Part shown: piece after piece, positions 1 to 7,487 of the stretch
Numbering within the stretch: the stretch's first letter is position 1
Layout of the letters: the number at the start of each line of letters is the position of its first letter
Assembly: GCF_004123195.1 (NCBI RefSeq)
Contig: NZ_SDLI01000023.1
Span: forward strand, 1 to 36,932
Source: Ammoniphilus sp. CFH 90114
Lineage (GTDB): Bacteria; Bacillota; Bacilli; Aneurinibacillales; RAOX-1
Reading direction: 5' to 3'
Length of the DNA: 36,932 bases
The notes under the pieces: model-generated
The model's input: only the letters and a program-made list of their open reading frames with translations
What the model was told of the DNA's origin: nothing
Databases searched by the model: none
Program-made: the position numbers and the translations under genes

Positions 1-2
1 CC

Positions 3-278
3 ATGATATCTTCCCATTTCATGTCCTCATGCCGTACTCCTGCTTCTGTACCTGCTCCTGCTCCGTCGGTTCCGAAGCTTGTAACGGAAAGCAGCTCATC
101 CTTCACTTTTTTAGAACGTGACATTATAGAGAATTTAAAATGTGCCCCGCTGTCCATCGATGAATTAACCAAACAGTTGAGAAAGAATCATGCAGAAATT
201 ATTGAAACCGTCTCCTTGCTTGAACTAGAGGGAGTTGTACGAATCAAGCTAAATCAGTTGGTAGAGCTGGTATCTTAA
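3..278 (+). CDS. DprA-like protein, C-terminal end only (cut by window edge)
   Basis: About 91 codons of the C-terminus of a DprA/Smf-like protein. The reading frame runs off the left edge, so the ATG at 3 is probably internal. The last ~60 residues (FTFLERDIIENL onward to VELVS) form the winged-helix domain found at the end of DprA proteins. The segment matches the end of the longer DprA-like gene ending at 16830 residue for residue with few changes, including the unusual MISSHFMSSC linker. DprA loads RecA on single-stranded DNA during transformation. Whether this copy is complete cannot be seen here. It is followed after 24 bases by the small Myb-like gene, the same order as at 16.8 kb. Confidence 0.7.
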   Translation: MISSHFMSSCRTPASVPAPAPSVPKLVTESSSSFTFLERDIIENLKCAPLSIDELTKQLRKNHAEIIETVSLLELEGVVRIKLNQLVELVS

Positions 279-302
279 CAACCCGGAGTGGAGGGAATTC
301 GG

Positions 303-638
303 ATGGAAATGGATCGAGCCTATGAGATTGTAGCACTCCTTGCTGAAGGAAGGAACCCTTATACCAGGGAAGAACTGCCTCAAGGGAGCCCTTATCAACA
401 AGGAGATACCGTGCGAGCGTTGTCTTTAGCCTTAGATGCCTTAAAGCTAATGGAGAACAAAAGAAAGCGAGCGAATAATCAGCCGGGAAATTCTGGCCAA
501 CCATGGAGTAAAGAAGAGGACCGAGAATTAGTCAAAGCGTTTAAGTGCGGGCAATCGATCTCAGAACTGGCCAAGAATCATCAACGAACATTAGGTGCCA
601 TTGCGTCGAGACTGACGAAGCTCGGGGTGATGAAGTAG
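303..638 (+). CDS. Small SANT/Myb-like helical DNA-binding protein (copy A)
   Basis: A 111-residue protein of unknown role. The C-terminal ~45 residues (GQPWSKEEDRELVKAF then SISELAK, RTLGAIASRL) are a compact Myb/SANT-like helix bundle, a module that occurs in several bacterial DNA-binding proteins; the N-terminal half (RAYEIVALLAEGRNPYTRE) is a conserved cap that I do not recognise. The ATG at 303 is preferred because GGAGGG (290-295) lies 7 bases upstream; the GTG at 288 overlaps that site. Paralogues: 16853-17188 (nearly the same length) and a truncated relic at 6006-6290. All three sit behind dprA-derived sequence, so the two travel as a cassette. Confidence 0.7.
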   Translation: MEMDRAYEIVALLAEGRNPYTREELPQGSPYQQGDTVRALSLALDALKLMENKRKRANNQPGNSGQPWSKEEDRELVKAFKCGQSISELAKNHQRTLGAIASRLTKLGVMK

Positions 639-652
639 AGTGCTTTCGTTCG

Positions 653-781
653 CGAGGAGGGTCGCCAAAAGCAAAGCGCTCCGCGCTTTACCTTGTGATG
701 AGGGACTGACCCTCACTCCGCTAAAGTGTAAAGGCCTGATCCACATCACTACGTTGTAGATCAGGCCTTCTTTTGCTTTTG
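653..781 (+). repeat. REP-like composite repeat ending in a terminator hairpin
   Basis: Contains the hairpin AAAGCGC/GCGCTTT, an imperfect AGGGAC.GACCCT palindrome, the linker CTCCGCTAAAGTGTAAAG, and then a stem AAGGCCTGATC (731-741) pairing with GATCAGGCCTT (759-769) followed by a T-rich stretch. The last part should terminate the 303-638 transcript. Nearly identical hairpins follow the genes ending at 17188 and 24745. Confidence 0.7.
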
Positions 782-813
782 AGGTTTCCGCCATTCTATG
801 TTTTCTTCCAGCC

Positions 814-897
814 ATGGATCGCCTTAGAAGTGAGGCTGATCTTGTATTGGTGATGGGCACATCGCTTCATATGCTGAGGGAAGGCTGGTATGGATGA
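814..897 (+). pseudogene. Sirtuin-like fragment
   Basis: A 27-codon open stretch encodes SEADLVLVMGTSLHML, which matches the conserved (A)DLVLV.GTSL.V segment near the end of Sir2-family NAD-dependent deacylases. Nothing of the NAD-binding core (GAGIS) or the zinc site is visible around it. It appears to be a leftover of a deleted sirtuin gene lying just beyond the terminator of the Myb-like cassette. The fragment is short, so the identification rests on one motif. Confidence 0.35.
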
Positions 898-1030
898 ATT
901 GAGACTCTCCAGAAGAGATAGATTCCTATAGTCATATACTATTAGGGGATCTCTCGTATACCAGCAAAAAACTGATACAACGGATGTTAGGGTTAGGCTA
1001 AAAAACGATAGAGTAGAGGAGGGAACAGGA

Positions 1031-1159
1031 ATGTCAGACAAATGGGAGCTTTTTAAGAAAGCCGAGGAAAAATTAAAGGAGTATGCCTTGACCCCTGAAG
1101 AAGAGGTTCTATTTAGATGCAGAAACGGACGTGAGGGACAGCTGGTGCGAAAATATTGA
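1031..1159 (+). CDS. Small hypothetical protein (42 residues)
   Basis: A short open frame starting MSDKWELFKKAEEK and ending REGQLVRKY. It has a strong Shine-Dalgarno (GAGGAGGGA, 1017-1025) at normal distance from the ATG at 1031. Composition is highly charged with one predicted amphipathic helix. I do not recognise the family. Neighbours on both sides are gene fragments, so it may itself be the N-terminus of a truncated gene. The ribosome binding site is the best support. Confidence 0.4.
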   Translation: MSDKWELFKKAEEKLKEYALTPEEEVLFRCRNGREGQLVRKY

Positions 1160-1187
1160 ATACTAGGGATTGTACAAAGTCTTGTCG

Positions 1188-1545
1188 ATGCCAAATCCGC
1201 TCCTGATTCTGACTGTCATAAGACCTGGTCCGGGCTATGCACGGCTCTTTGGAGTTGTGGCTGTGTTGTTCGTCATTGGAGTTTTCTATTTACGTAGAAC
1301 TGGACAAATACAGGGTGCTCTCATGGATTGGAGTTTTGAATGATCTAGTTGGAGGAGCGATTGGAAATGGTCTGGATAGACTTAGGTTTGGGCAGGTGAC
1401 GGATTTTATCGTTCGGTCTGATGGGGTTTTTAACTTGGCAGATCATGCTATCGAGATGGGAGTATTCCTTCTCATTATTAATGAAGTGGTTAGATGGTTG
1501 AAAGATAAGATGACGAAAGGTCGAATAGTGAAAGAGGAAGAATAG
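1188..1545 (+). pseudogene. Signal peptidase II (LspA)-like, frameshifted and N-truncated
   Basis: Two overlapping frames together resemble the C-terminal two thirds of lipoprotein signal peptidase. Frame one (1188-1343) gives GYARLFGVVAVLFVIGVFY, a transmembrane helix plus RRTG. Frame two (from about 1310 to 1545) gives GGAIGNGLDRLRFG..TDFI and VFNLADHAIEMGVFLLI, which match the two catalytic-aspartate motifs of the family (GN.iDR and FN.AD). The frame change falls near 1310-1345. The usual first transmembrane helix is missing. Both catalytic Asp codons remain, so the breakage is probably recent. A functional short product from frame two alone is unlikely. Confidence 0.55.
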
Positions 1546-1659
1546 AAAAAGCCACTTCACCCTAAGCCGAAAGGCACCTATTGAGGCACTCTCATAGTAG
1601 TTGCTTTATCCAAGAAATGGTACAATATAGGTAATAAGCCTTATATGGGAGTGAGTAAA

Positions 1660-1968
1660 ATGAATGTTATTCAGGGGATGATTGGCGATACTAAGTTTTC
1701 TACAGATCGTGATTTAATAGAGTTTTATTTTCCGGATGGGAAGGAGTACATTTTCACTTTTAAAGAAAACGCTTCATTATATGAAGTAGATGAGGTTTGC
1801 CAACGTGGAGATGGTTTGATTCTGACCATGCCGGGAGATCTTTCCCTCTTCAATGAGGAAAAGATGAATTACTCCCGCTTTTACTTCTTTTCCAATCAGG
1901 GTCAAGAAGTGACGAATGAACTGATTCATGAAACCTATGAATGGTTAGTTCAACAAGTGGGGATTTAA
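1660..1968 (+). CDS. Hypothetical protein (102 residues)
   Basis: Begins MNVIQGMIGDTKFST and ends EWLVQQVGI. It is predicted mixed beta/alpha, with no signal peptide or membrane helix. The start at 1660 is chosen because GGGAGTG (1647-1653) sits 6 bases upstream, whereas the in-frame ATG at 1645 overlaps that site. Its stop codon (TAA) shares its last base with the ATG of the next gene, so the two are translationally coupled. No family is recognised; aromatic-rich strands (IEFYFPDGKEYIFTF) suggest a small protein-interaction or immunity-like fold, which is only a guess. Confidence 0.55.
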   Translation: MNVIQGMIGDTKFSTDRDLIEFYFPDGKEYIFTFKENASLYEVDEVCQRGDGLILTMPGDLSLFNEEKMNYSRFYFFSNQGQEVTNELIHETYEWLVQQVGI

Positions 1969-2135
1969 TGACCATTTATTTAGATCCGAATTGTTGGTGG
2001 CATCTCGAGTGGTGGTACGAAGATGAACAGGGAATTTATGATTTCATGATCAAGCACGAGGAACTTATTCGAAAGGTTGCAGTGGAAAAAGGGATTTCGT
2101 TAAAAGAATCTATTGAATTACTAGCAAAACTTTAA
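1968..2135 (+). CDS. Small hypothetical protein coupled to the preceding gene
   Basis: A 55-residue protein, MTIYLDPNCWWHLEWWYED at the start, rich in Trp and acidic residues, with a helical tail (GISLKESIELLAKL). The ATG at 1968 overlaps the upstream TAA by one base, with GTGGGG just before it. A longer in-frame start at 1941 lies inside the upstream gene and lacks a better ribosome site. Function unknown. It forms a two-gene unit with the 1660 gene and sits about 90 bases before the large membrane protein at 2227. Confidence 0.5.
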   Translation: MTIYLDPNCWWHLEWWYEDEQGIYDFMIKHEELIRKVAVEKGISLKESIELLAKL

Positions 2136-2226
2136 AAATAAGAGAAGCTCGAACAACTTCGCATATCATCCGCATGTGGCTGCCAAGGTGACCTATTTTC
2201 AGTGAACAAGGGAGGCTTTGATAAGC

Positions 2227-4248
2227 ATGGCGGAACAACTCTTAGAAGTAGAGGAATCGAAAGATCAACGAATTGAAGTAGATCAGATGATTGTGACTTT
2301 TAGTATTTTTAAATTAAGCAATTCTCTATCTGATGAGTATGAAGTAATTATTGAGGATTTCGAAATTGTGTTAGTTGAGGAATTAGACTATGTACTCACA
2401 CAGACCCATCAACAAAGAGAGGAACATAAGCATTTCTCGAAATGGGATGAAGATGGCTACGAGTATAGGTTGGTAATTGCCAAAGAGAAACACCTGGATC
2501 ACTTTGCTTCAGATGAATTCGATTATAAAGAGGTAGAGGTATGCTATGTTCAGTTGTCGATTATTAGTCCTTCAGGTATGGAATTAAACGGAGTTCACCA
2601 TTTATTCGATAGAGGATTGGAAGAAGCGGTGAGGATCCGTTTAGAGTTCGGGGATTTAGATACAGAAGCCATAGCTCAAATTATAGATAATAAAATTTTT
2701 ACGAAAATAACCATGTTTAATCCAGTTGACCCTGAAACGAGAGTGGAAATCGATACGTTAGAAGTATTTGGTCTAGAGTACATTGTCCCTTATTTTTGGG
2801 GGATTCTCTTAAAACCGAATAAAATGACTGTTGAGGAAATCGTTCAAAACCAACAAGATCGTATACAGGACTTCACTCATAAGCTATTAGGCGATCCGTT
2901 CCTATTTTCCGAACAGCTATCTGGAGGCATTTTCCACCGGGGATCTTTGCTTTTACATAGGGAAAGTGAACACTATTCCGATAAGAGAGAACAGATTAAG
3001 ACCAAATACCTTTTAATAAGTATGAATCATGGGGAACAGTCCATTGAACAATCGATCTACGACTCCTATGATATACTCCGCAACGATGAAAAAAATATCT
3101 ATGAAATCTCCAACCATTTCAAGTTAAATGATGCTTTCTTTAATAAATTTCAGTTGCTGTCTATCATTATAGCTTCCAGCAATAAAATTGTTTTAAATAT
3201 GGAAAAAAGAGTTTGGAGTGAAAAACTAAGTAACATTTTACTCCGACAACAAATTCTAGCTCATAAAATGCAGATGCAGCTTCAGGAGCTATTTATGGAT
3301 ATACGATATGTCCAAAGAAAGTATGAACAAGACCAAAAAGTGATTATGTCCAATTGGACACGGCCCTTCTCCATCGGTGCAATTGATCGTTTGAATCCGA
3401 TGAGCAAGGCAAAAGTATTAATATCTGAAAAGATCAAGCAACGGCTGGATCAGATTTATTTAACCTTTGAGTTTAAAAATCAAAAAATTAATAATTTATA
3501 CTCCTATGTCGATATTATGATAGCGAAAAGAAAAGAACAAGAAGCTTTAAAAAGTGAAGAAAAAACGAAGAGATTAAATCAATTGCTTCTATTCATTACT
3601 TTTCTGACTGTCTTTCCTATACTCATGGGTCAGATGGGTATCAGTGATCATTTGGCTGTTTTAAACACATTTTTTCCGAATCTTAAAGATATAATGAAGC
3701 CCTATTTTTTCACGATGTTCCAAGTTTTCTTCACCTTAGTCTTTATTATTTACTTGTTCTCAGGACAATCAAATGCCGTGATAAGGAAGGTCATGAAGAA
3801 AAATTACCTAGAGGAATCTGACAAACTGAAAGAATTTATGGATGCTTCACGGAAGCTTCGTTTTGAGATAGAGGAAAACAAAGGTCAAGAGATTGCCAGT
3901 AAAATCGCAAACTTAGAGAAACTATTTAGGGAGTTGAGAGAGGAACAGAAAAAGCCACACCTTTTCCCTAAGCCTGTCCAAGCTGGTTTTAAAAAATGGT
4001 TTAATCAGAAGGAGACGGAAGTATACCCCATTGATTCTCTTATTCATATGAATGAGAAATTAGAAGCGTTGTATGAACTCTATATTGCTAGAAGTGAAAT
4101 GGAAGCGAAATGGAAATCCACCGGCGATATAGAGCTGCAAGAAGGAATAAATAAGATTTACGATTTCATTGAAGAAGTTACTTCAAACGAGGAAATTGCT
4201 GAGATTTTGAAAGCCAAAAATATAGTAGCCAGTTTTGAAGTGGAATAG
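2227..4248 (+). CDS. Large unknown protein with two transmembrane helices and long helical arms
   Basis: About 673 residues. The first ~330 residues are a soluble alpha/beta region I cannot assign. From ~335 there are long helical stretches (RQQILAHKMQMQLQELF; charged KEQEALKSEEKTKRLNQ). Two membrane helices follow at ~453-472 (LLLFITFLTVFPILMG) and ~492-513 (FFTMFQVFFTLVFIIYLF), joined by a short loop, and then a charged coiled tail. A long helix leading into two close C-terminal membrane helices recalls the layout of CorA-like channels, but the GMN motif is absent (the loop reads GQMGI). The start ATG at 2227 has AAGGGAGG at 2208-2215; a TTG at 2218 is too close to it. No signal peptide. 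It may be a membrane sensor or effector, with no function shown. Confidence 0.6.
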   Translation: MAEQLLEVEESKDQRIEVDQMIVTFSIFKLSNSLSDEYEVIIEDFEIVLVEELDYVLTQTHQQREEHKHFSKWDEDGYEYRLVIAKEKHLDHFASDEFDYKEVEVCYVQLSIISPSGMELNGVHHLFDRGLEEAVRIRLEFGDLDTEAIAQIIDNKIFTKITMFNPVDPETRVEIDTLEVFGLEYIVPYFWGILLKPNKMTVEEIVQNQQDRIQDFTHKLLGDPFLFSEQLSGGIFHRGSLLLHRESEHYSDKREQIKTKYLLISMNHGEQSIEQSIYDSYDILRNDEKNIYEISNHFKLNDAFFNKFQLLSIIIASSNKIVLNMEKRVWSEKLSNILLRQQILAHKMQMQLQELFMDIRYVQRKYEQDQKVIMSNWTRPFSIGAIDRLNPMSKAKVLISEKIKQRLDQIYLTFEFKNQKINNLYSYVDIMIAKRKEQEALKSEEKTKRLNQLLLFITFLTVFPILMGQMGISDHLAVLNTFFPNLKDIMKPYFFTMFQVFFTLVFIIYLFSGQSNAVIRKVMKKNYLEESDKLKEFMDASRKLRFEIEENKGQEIASKIANLEKLFRELREEQKKPHLFPKPVQAGFKKWFNQKETEVYPIDSLIHMNEKLEALYELYIARSEMEAKWKSTGDIELQEGINKIYDFIEEVTSNEEIAEILKAKNIVASFEVE

Positions 4249-4261
4249 CTAAAAGAATAGT

Positions 4262-4318
4262 ATGGTGACTGTTCCGCACTCCGCTAAAGTGTAAAGTATG
4301 AAAGTAACCCCCCAATCA
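4262..4318 (+). repeat. Truncated copy of the composite repeat (left half only)
   Basis: Holds the linker CTCCGCTAAAGTGTAAAG and GTATGAAAGTAA followed by the left arm CCCCCCAATCAAG of the AATC-type hairpin. The right arm and the TTATTTGTCGTTC tail are missing. The element breaks off within about 15 bases of the start of the duplicated MOSC segment, so it marks the junction of an insertion or deletion. Confidence 0.6.
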
Positions 4319-4344
4319 AGAATACATATTATAGAGGTGGCGTC

Positions 4345-4884
4345 ATGGAGAATTTAGTAGGGAAGTTAGAAGCGGTTCTATATACATTAGATAAGGAAAG
4401 TTTTGTTACATCACGTGTGACATCAGTACAATTAGATTTTGGGGGAATCCCTGGCGACAGGCATTTTGGCATCACAACTAAATCCGATTCTCGCCTGCCA
4501 ATGTATGAAAGGGGAACTGAGATTCAAAACCGCCGTCAGATCAGTGTTGTTTCTTTAGAGGAATGCGAAAATATAGCAAGAGAATTAGGAGTGAAAGAGA
4601 TTCTTCCAGAGTGGCTAGGTGCAAATTTGTTGATCAGTGGAATAGATGATTTGACAAAACTGCGTATGGGTAGTCGGATCATGTTCCCAAGTGGGGCTGT
4701 AATCATTTGTGAAGGCGAAAATCCTCCTTGTATTCATCCTGGTAAAGTAATAGAGGAAAAAACGCAACAGGTAAAGATAGCACCGAAATTTGTTAAGGCA
4801 GCACATCAAAAGAGAGGCATTGTCTGTTCTGTAGAAAGACCAGGAGAAATTCATGAAAATGATAGAATTGAAGTTATTTATTGA
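4345..4884 (+). CDS. MOSC-domain protein, copy 1
   Basis: 179 residues, matching the MOSC fold (molybdenum cofactor sulfurase C-terminal domain; the YiiM/YuaD type carries sulfur to metal-sulfur sites or acts with Moco). Visible features: GIPGDRHFG near residue 35, NRRQISVVSLEE near 62, EWLGANLLISG near 90, the conserved cysteine in GENPPCIHPG near 128, and KRGIVCSVERPGEI near 158. The length is normal for a stand-alone MOSC protein. AGAGGTGG precedes the ATG. A near-identical copy lies at 11365, differing at only about six residues (for example E2K, D100A, H170Y). No molybdenum genes are nearby. Confidence 0.85.
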   Translation: MENLVGKLEAVLYTLDKESFVTSRVTSVQLDFGGIPGDRHFGITTKSDSRLPMYERGTEIQNRRQISVVSLEECENIARELGVKEILPEWLGANLLISGIDDLTKLRMGSRIMFPSGAVIICEGENPPCIHPGKVIEEKTQQVKIAPKFVKAAHQKRGIVCSVERPGEIHENDRIEVIY

Positions 4885-4885
4885 T

Positions 4886-5047
4886 CGCCTCGGAGTATAC
4901 CCCCTTGGGTAGGGTCGGTCCCGCGGTTCTTTAAAGTGATCGACCACGCTAAAGCTAAAGCTTTAGCTCGGTGAAGGGGTCAGTCCCGCCGTTCTTTAAA
5001 TTACGAAAGTAAAGCCTGCTTCGGTTAGCTACCTGAGTGGCCTTATA
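4886..5047 (+). repeat. Two adjacent REP-like elements; the second has a terminator-like stem
   Basis: The first part reads CGCCTCGGAGTATAC...GGGTCGGTCCCGCGGTTCTTTAAAG and also follows MOSC copy 2 at 11930. The second part has GGGGTCAGTCCCGCCGTTCTTTAAA, then ACGAAAGTAAA and an imperfect stem GCCTGCTTCGG/CCTGAGTGGC ending TTATAT. It belongs to the same family as 5786 and 11930. Confidence 0.65.
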
Positions 5048-5094
5048 TCAATTTAACAGTAATCAAACCTTCATTTTATTACGAGACGTTTAAG

Positions 5095-5132
5095 AACAAA
5101 CATTCGTTAATGTTTGTTTTTTATGTTATAAT
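5095..5132 (+). promoter_or_regulatory. Perfect palindrome overlapping the mntA promoter
   Basis: AACAAACATT (5095-5104), four-base loop CGTT, and AATGTTTGTT (5109-5118), followed by a T run and a consensus TATAAT (5127-5132), 15 bases before the mntA start codon. The palindrome covers the -35 area, so it is well placed as an operator for autoregulation by the toxin-antitoxin pair. The T run also makes it look like a terminator; the position favours an operator. Confidence 0.5.
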
Positions 5133-5147
5133 TAATATTGGGGTGCT

Positions 5148-5441
5148 ATGAAAATGAATCTGCATTCATTAAAGAAGCAGCGTGATTTAGTTTTAGAGAT
5201 TGCTAGAACTCATGGTGCTTATGATGTGAGAGTTTTTGGATCCATTTCCAGAGGAGAAGAAACTGACAATAGTGATATTGATCTACTTGTTAATTTTGAA
5301 CCCGGAAGAAGTTTATTTGATTTAATTGAATTGAAGGATGAACTTGAAGAATTGTTGGGTATTAGAGTTGATATCATTAGTGAAAATGGATTAAATAAAT
5401 ATATGAAAGATACTGTTTTAGGAGATGCGATTCAATTATGA
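5148..5441 (+). CDS. mntA: MntA-type minimal nucleotidyltransferase antitoxin
   Basis: 97 residues with the minimal nucleotidyltransferase signature GSISRG (31-36) and S-D-I-D (Asp43, Asp45) for metal binding. In type VII toxin-antitoxin systems MntA adds AMP to a tyrosine of the HEPN toxin HepT and so silences it. The HepT gene follows with an ATGA overlap (5438-5441), the usual layout for this pair. GGGGTG precedes the ATG at 5148; an in-frame ATG at 5154 is an alternative start. It has its own promoter with a palindrome just upstream, which suggests autoregulation. Confidence 0.85.
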   Translation: MKMNLHSLKKQRDLVLEIARTHGAYDVRVFGSISRGEETDNSDIDLLVNFEPGRSLFDLIELKDELEELLGIRVDIISENGLNKYMKDTVLGDAIQL

Positions 5442-5764
5442 AAAATGATATAGTCTATATTAAACATATCATCGATAGTATAGAAAAAATTGAATCGTAT
5501 ACTGATCAATTAGGAAAAGAAGGGTTTATCAAATCTGGCTTAATCCAAGATGCAGTCATTAGGAATCTAGAAATCATCGGAGAAGCAACCAAGAACATCT
5601 CTATTGAGTTTAGAAAGGAACATCAAGGAATACCTTGGAGAAATATGGCTGGACTTCGAGATGTATTAATACATGATTACTTTGGTGTGGACCTAGAGAT
5701 TGTTTGGAATGTTGTTGAAAAGGAACTATCGAAAGTGAAAATAGAATTAATTGATTTAATATAA
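5438..5764 (+). CDS. hepT: HepT-type HEPN ribonuclease toxin
   Basis: 108 residues of the HepT-like/DUF86 HEPN family. The RNase signature RX4HXY is intact: R74-D-V-L-I-H79-D-Y81. Tyr81 is the residue that MntA partners modify. The toxin is expected to cleave RNA (tRNA in studied members) when free of modification. It overlaps mntA by four bases, so translation is coupled. All key residues are present and the length is normal, so the module looks functional. It is followed directly by a REP-like element. Confidence 0.85.
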   Translation: MKNDIVYIKHIIDSIEKIESYTDQLGKEGFIKSGLIQDAVIRNLEIIGEATKNISIEFRKEHQGIPWRNMAGLRDVLIHDYFGVDLEIVWNVVEKELSKVKIELIDLI

Positions 5765-5785
5765 AGTGCTTCGCTGAAACAAATG

Positions 5786-5965
5786 CTCGCCTCGGGGATA
5801 CCCCTCGGGTAGGGGACAGTCCCGCTAATCTTTAAAGTACGAAAGTAAAGCCCACTTCGGTTCATTTACCGGAGTGGGCTTATATCGATTTATGAAGCAA
5901 ATCTCCCAAATCTTGTGGAGGTTATTTGTCGTTCAACTACCCTAACAAAACCTAGTCAACTTTGT
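5786..5965 (+). repeat. Composite repeat: REP-like palindrome, terminator stem and conserved tail
   Basis: Contains CGCCTCGGGGATACCCCTCGG, GGGGACAGTCCCGC and TTTAAAGTACGAAAGTAAA, then a stem AAGCCCACTTCGG/CCGGAGTGGGCTT (5848-5882). After that comes the end of a second copy (AATCTCCC...GGAGGTTATTTGTCGTTC) with the ACCCTAACAAAACCT tail module. It probably terminates the mntA-hepT transcript. Confidence 0.65.
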
Positions 5966-6005
5966 AGGTGGACTGGTCACGGATAGATTAAAGGAGAGAA
6001 TTGCT

Positions 6006-6290
6006 AGGAAAAGCGCGTGGCGGTTCATGCGGTAGAAACCTTCGCTCAATACAGGAGATACCGTGCGAGCATTGTCTCTAGCCTTAGATGCCTTAAAGCT
6101 GAAGGAGAACAAAAGAAAGCGAGCGAATAGTCAGCCGGGAAATTCTGGCCAACCATGGAGTAAAGAAGAGGACCGAGAATTAGTCAAAGCGTTTAAGTGC
6201 GGGCAATCGATCTCAGAACTGACCAAGCGTCATCAACGAACATCAGGTGCTATCGCGTCGAGACTGACGAGGCTCGGGGTGATGAAGTAG
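6006..6290 (+). pseudogene. Deletion-fused relic: dprA interior joined to the Myb-like gene (copy C)
   Basis: Positions 6010-6050 match the DprA interior at 16090-16130 (GCGCGTGGCGGTTCATGCGG), and from 6052 the sequence continues as the middle of the Myb-like gene (matching 407-638), so everything between has been lost. In the intact copy the two points both carry TCAACA, so a short-homology deletion of about 0.8 kb explains the junction. The downstream Myb half stays open to 6290 and is closer to copy A than to the 16.8 kb copy, but no ribosome site precedes it. A TAG stop lies in the dprA remnant (GCGGTAGAAACC). Confidence 0.75.
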
Positions 6291-6299
6291 AGTGCTTTC

Positions 6300-6372
6300 G
6301 TTTGCGAGGAGGGTCGCCAAAAGCAAAGCGCTCCGCGCTTTACCTTATGATCAGGGACTGACCCTCACTTCT
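6300..6372 (+). repeat. Composite repeat, truncated after the palindrome
   Basis: Matches 645-715: GAGGAGGGTCGCCAAAAGC, the AAAGCGC hairpin, and CAGGGACTGACCCTCACT. It then diverges before the linker and terminator stem, so this copy lost its hairpin. Confidence 0.6.
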
Positions 6373-6467
6373 TAACCATGATGCTAAATGCATGGATCAA
6401 AGTTAGTATAAGGGTTATAACGAATGCGGAATATAAACTTAATAATCTTTATAGAGGGTGGACAACT

Positions 6468-6635
6468 ATGCTTGGTATCGGGAATAAGAGTAAACTAAAA
6501 ACAATCATGTGGATGGGTGTGGGTAGTGCGATCCTAACGAGTATATTTAGCGGGGTCATTATTACAAAGGTTTTAGGCATTGATGATAGGGTAAAAAACA
6601 TTGAAAATGACTTAACAAAAGCTAAAGGCAGGTAA
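6468..6635 (+). CDS. Small single-pass membrane protein (55 residues)
   Basis: Starts MLGIGNKSKLKTIMWMG, has one hydrophobic helix at about residues 12-34 (WMGVGSAILTSIFSGVII), then a charged helix ending KAKGR. The ATG at 6468 has AGAGGGTGG eight bases upstream; the longer reading from 6378 lacks a site. The shape (short N-terminus, one helix, charged tail with NIENDLTKA) resembles small holin-like or phage/plasmid-borne membrane peptides, but no family is recognised. Confidence 0.5.
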   Translation: MLGIGNKSKLKTIMWMGVGSAILTSIFSGVIITKVLGIDDRVKNIENDLTKAKGR

Positions 6636-6650
6636 GTATGGAAACCTTTC

Positions 6651-6867
6651 GGCCGTATTAAAAAAGCAAACGATGATCGCCTAAGATACGTGCAGCTAGT
6701 GAGTACAACTTGGGAAACAGGCAAGCCGCGTCATCCGAGAGAGTAGCAGCGTCGGGGACAAGCTCAGTCACCAGGAGTTTTGGTATAAGGTAAAGAGTAA
6801 CCTAAAGGAGCTCGATGTAGAGGAAAATCAGAAGCTACAGTTTGGTCTAAGATCATTTCGTTATTAG
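6651..6867 (+). pseudogene. Frameshifted small ORF of transposon-protein type
   Basis: Frame one (6651-6746) reads DRLRYVQLVSTTWETGKPRH and stops at TAG; frame two (6751-6867) continues GDKLSHQEFWYKVKSNLKEL to SFRY. Joined, they resemble small proteins with the pattern YVQLV...ENGKPR...DKLS..FW.....L, seen at the N-termini of some transposase-associated proteins; that match is from memory. One base lost near 6744-6751 explains the break. Nothing else is seen from 6868 to 7020. Confidence 0.35.
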
Positions 6868-7035
6868 GTAACGGAAGGGTCTTTTTATTTTCTCAGTCAA
6901 AACCAATCATTCTGGAATATAAATGCACCCAATGGCTTATAAAGTTTAATTTACAAAGGGCATCTTAAAATGAAAGTATTGGAATTATACAATTACCAAT
7001 AATAATTAATACATTGGATCTAAAGGAGTAACAAC

Positions 7036-7476
7036 ATGGTTTTTGTTATATTAACAACAATTGTTAATCTAATTGTCATATGGGTTATGAAAAAAAGGAT
7101 GACAATTAAGGAAATATATATAACATGGTTTGTATTAGCAGCTATAGCAATAAATACCGACATTTTTTTTGGGCATATTTTAGACTTATATGACTTTACC
7201 AAGGAAGGTATCCAGTTGTCGGATCTAGTAGTAGATGCTACTCTACCACCATCGTATGGAATTATATATCTAAATTTTCTTCCCTCTAAAGAAACAAAGA
7301 AGAGGATATATATCTTATTATGGACCGTTTATTCGGTCTTTTATGAGTATTTAGCGGTGTTCTTTATGTTTGAAAACATCTCTAAGGGATGGTTACCTTT
7401 ACTTTATTCAACGCCCATTTATTTTTTGGTTTTTATATTCTTAAATTGGCATATAAAATTCATTAGAGGGCAGTAG
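7036..7476 (+). CDS. Polytopic membrane protein, CBO0543-like
   Basis: 146 residues with about four membrane helices (VFVILTTIVNLIVIWVM; ITWFVLAAIAI; IYILLWTVYSVFYEYLAVFF; PIYFLVFIFLNW). The arrangement with DLYDF, a Pro-containing YGIIYLNFLP segment and WLPLLYSTPIYF resembles the Bacillales CBO0543 family of small membrane proteins of unknown function, some of which are linked to sporulation. Start ATG 7036 has AAAGGAG (7022-7028). AT-rich leader (6880-7020) with no clear promoter. The family call is from pattern memory. Confidence 0.55.
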   Translation: MVFVILTTIVNLIVIWVMKKRMTIKEIYITWFVLAAIAINTDIFFGHILDLYDFTKEGIQLSDLVVDATLPPSYGIIYLNFLPSKETKKRIYILLWTVYSVFYEYLAVFFMFENISKGWLPLLYSTPIYFLVFIFLNWHIKFIRGQ

Positions 7477-7487
7477 TAGAGGGGGAG

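Noticed and set aside
2227-4248. Assignment as a CorA magnesium channel
   Set aside because: Only the layout is similar; the GMN motif is missing and the soluble part does not match.
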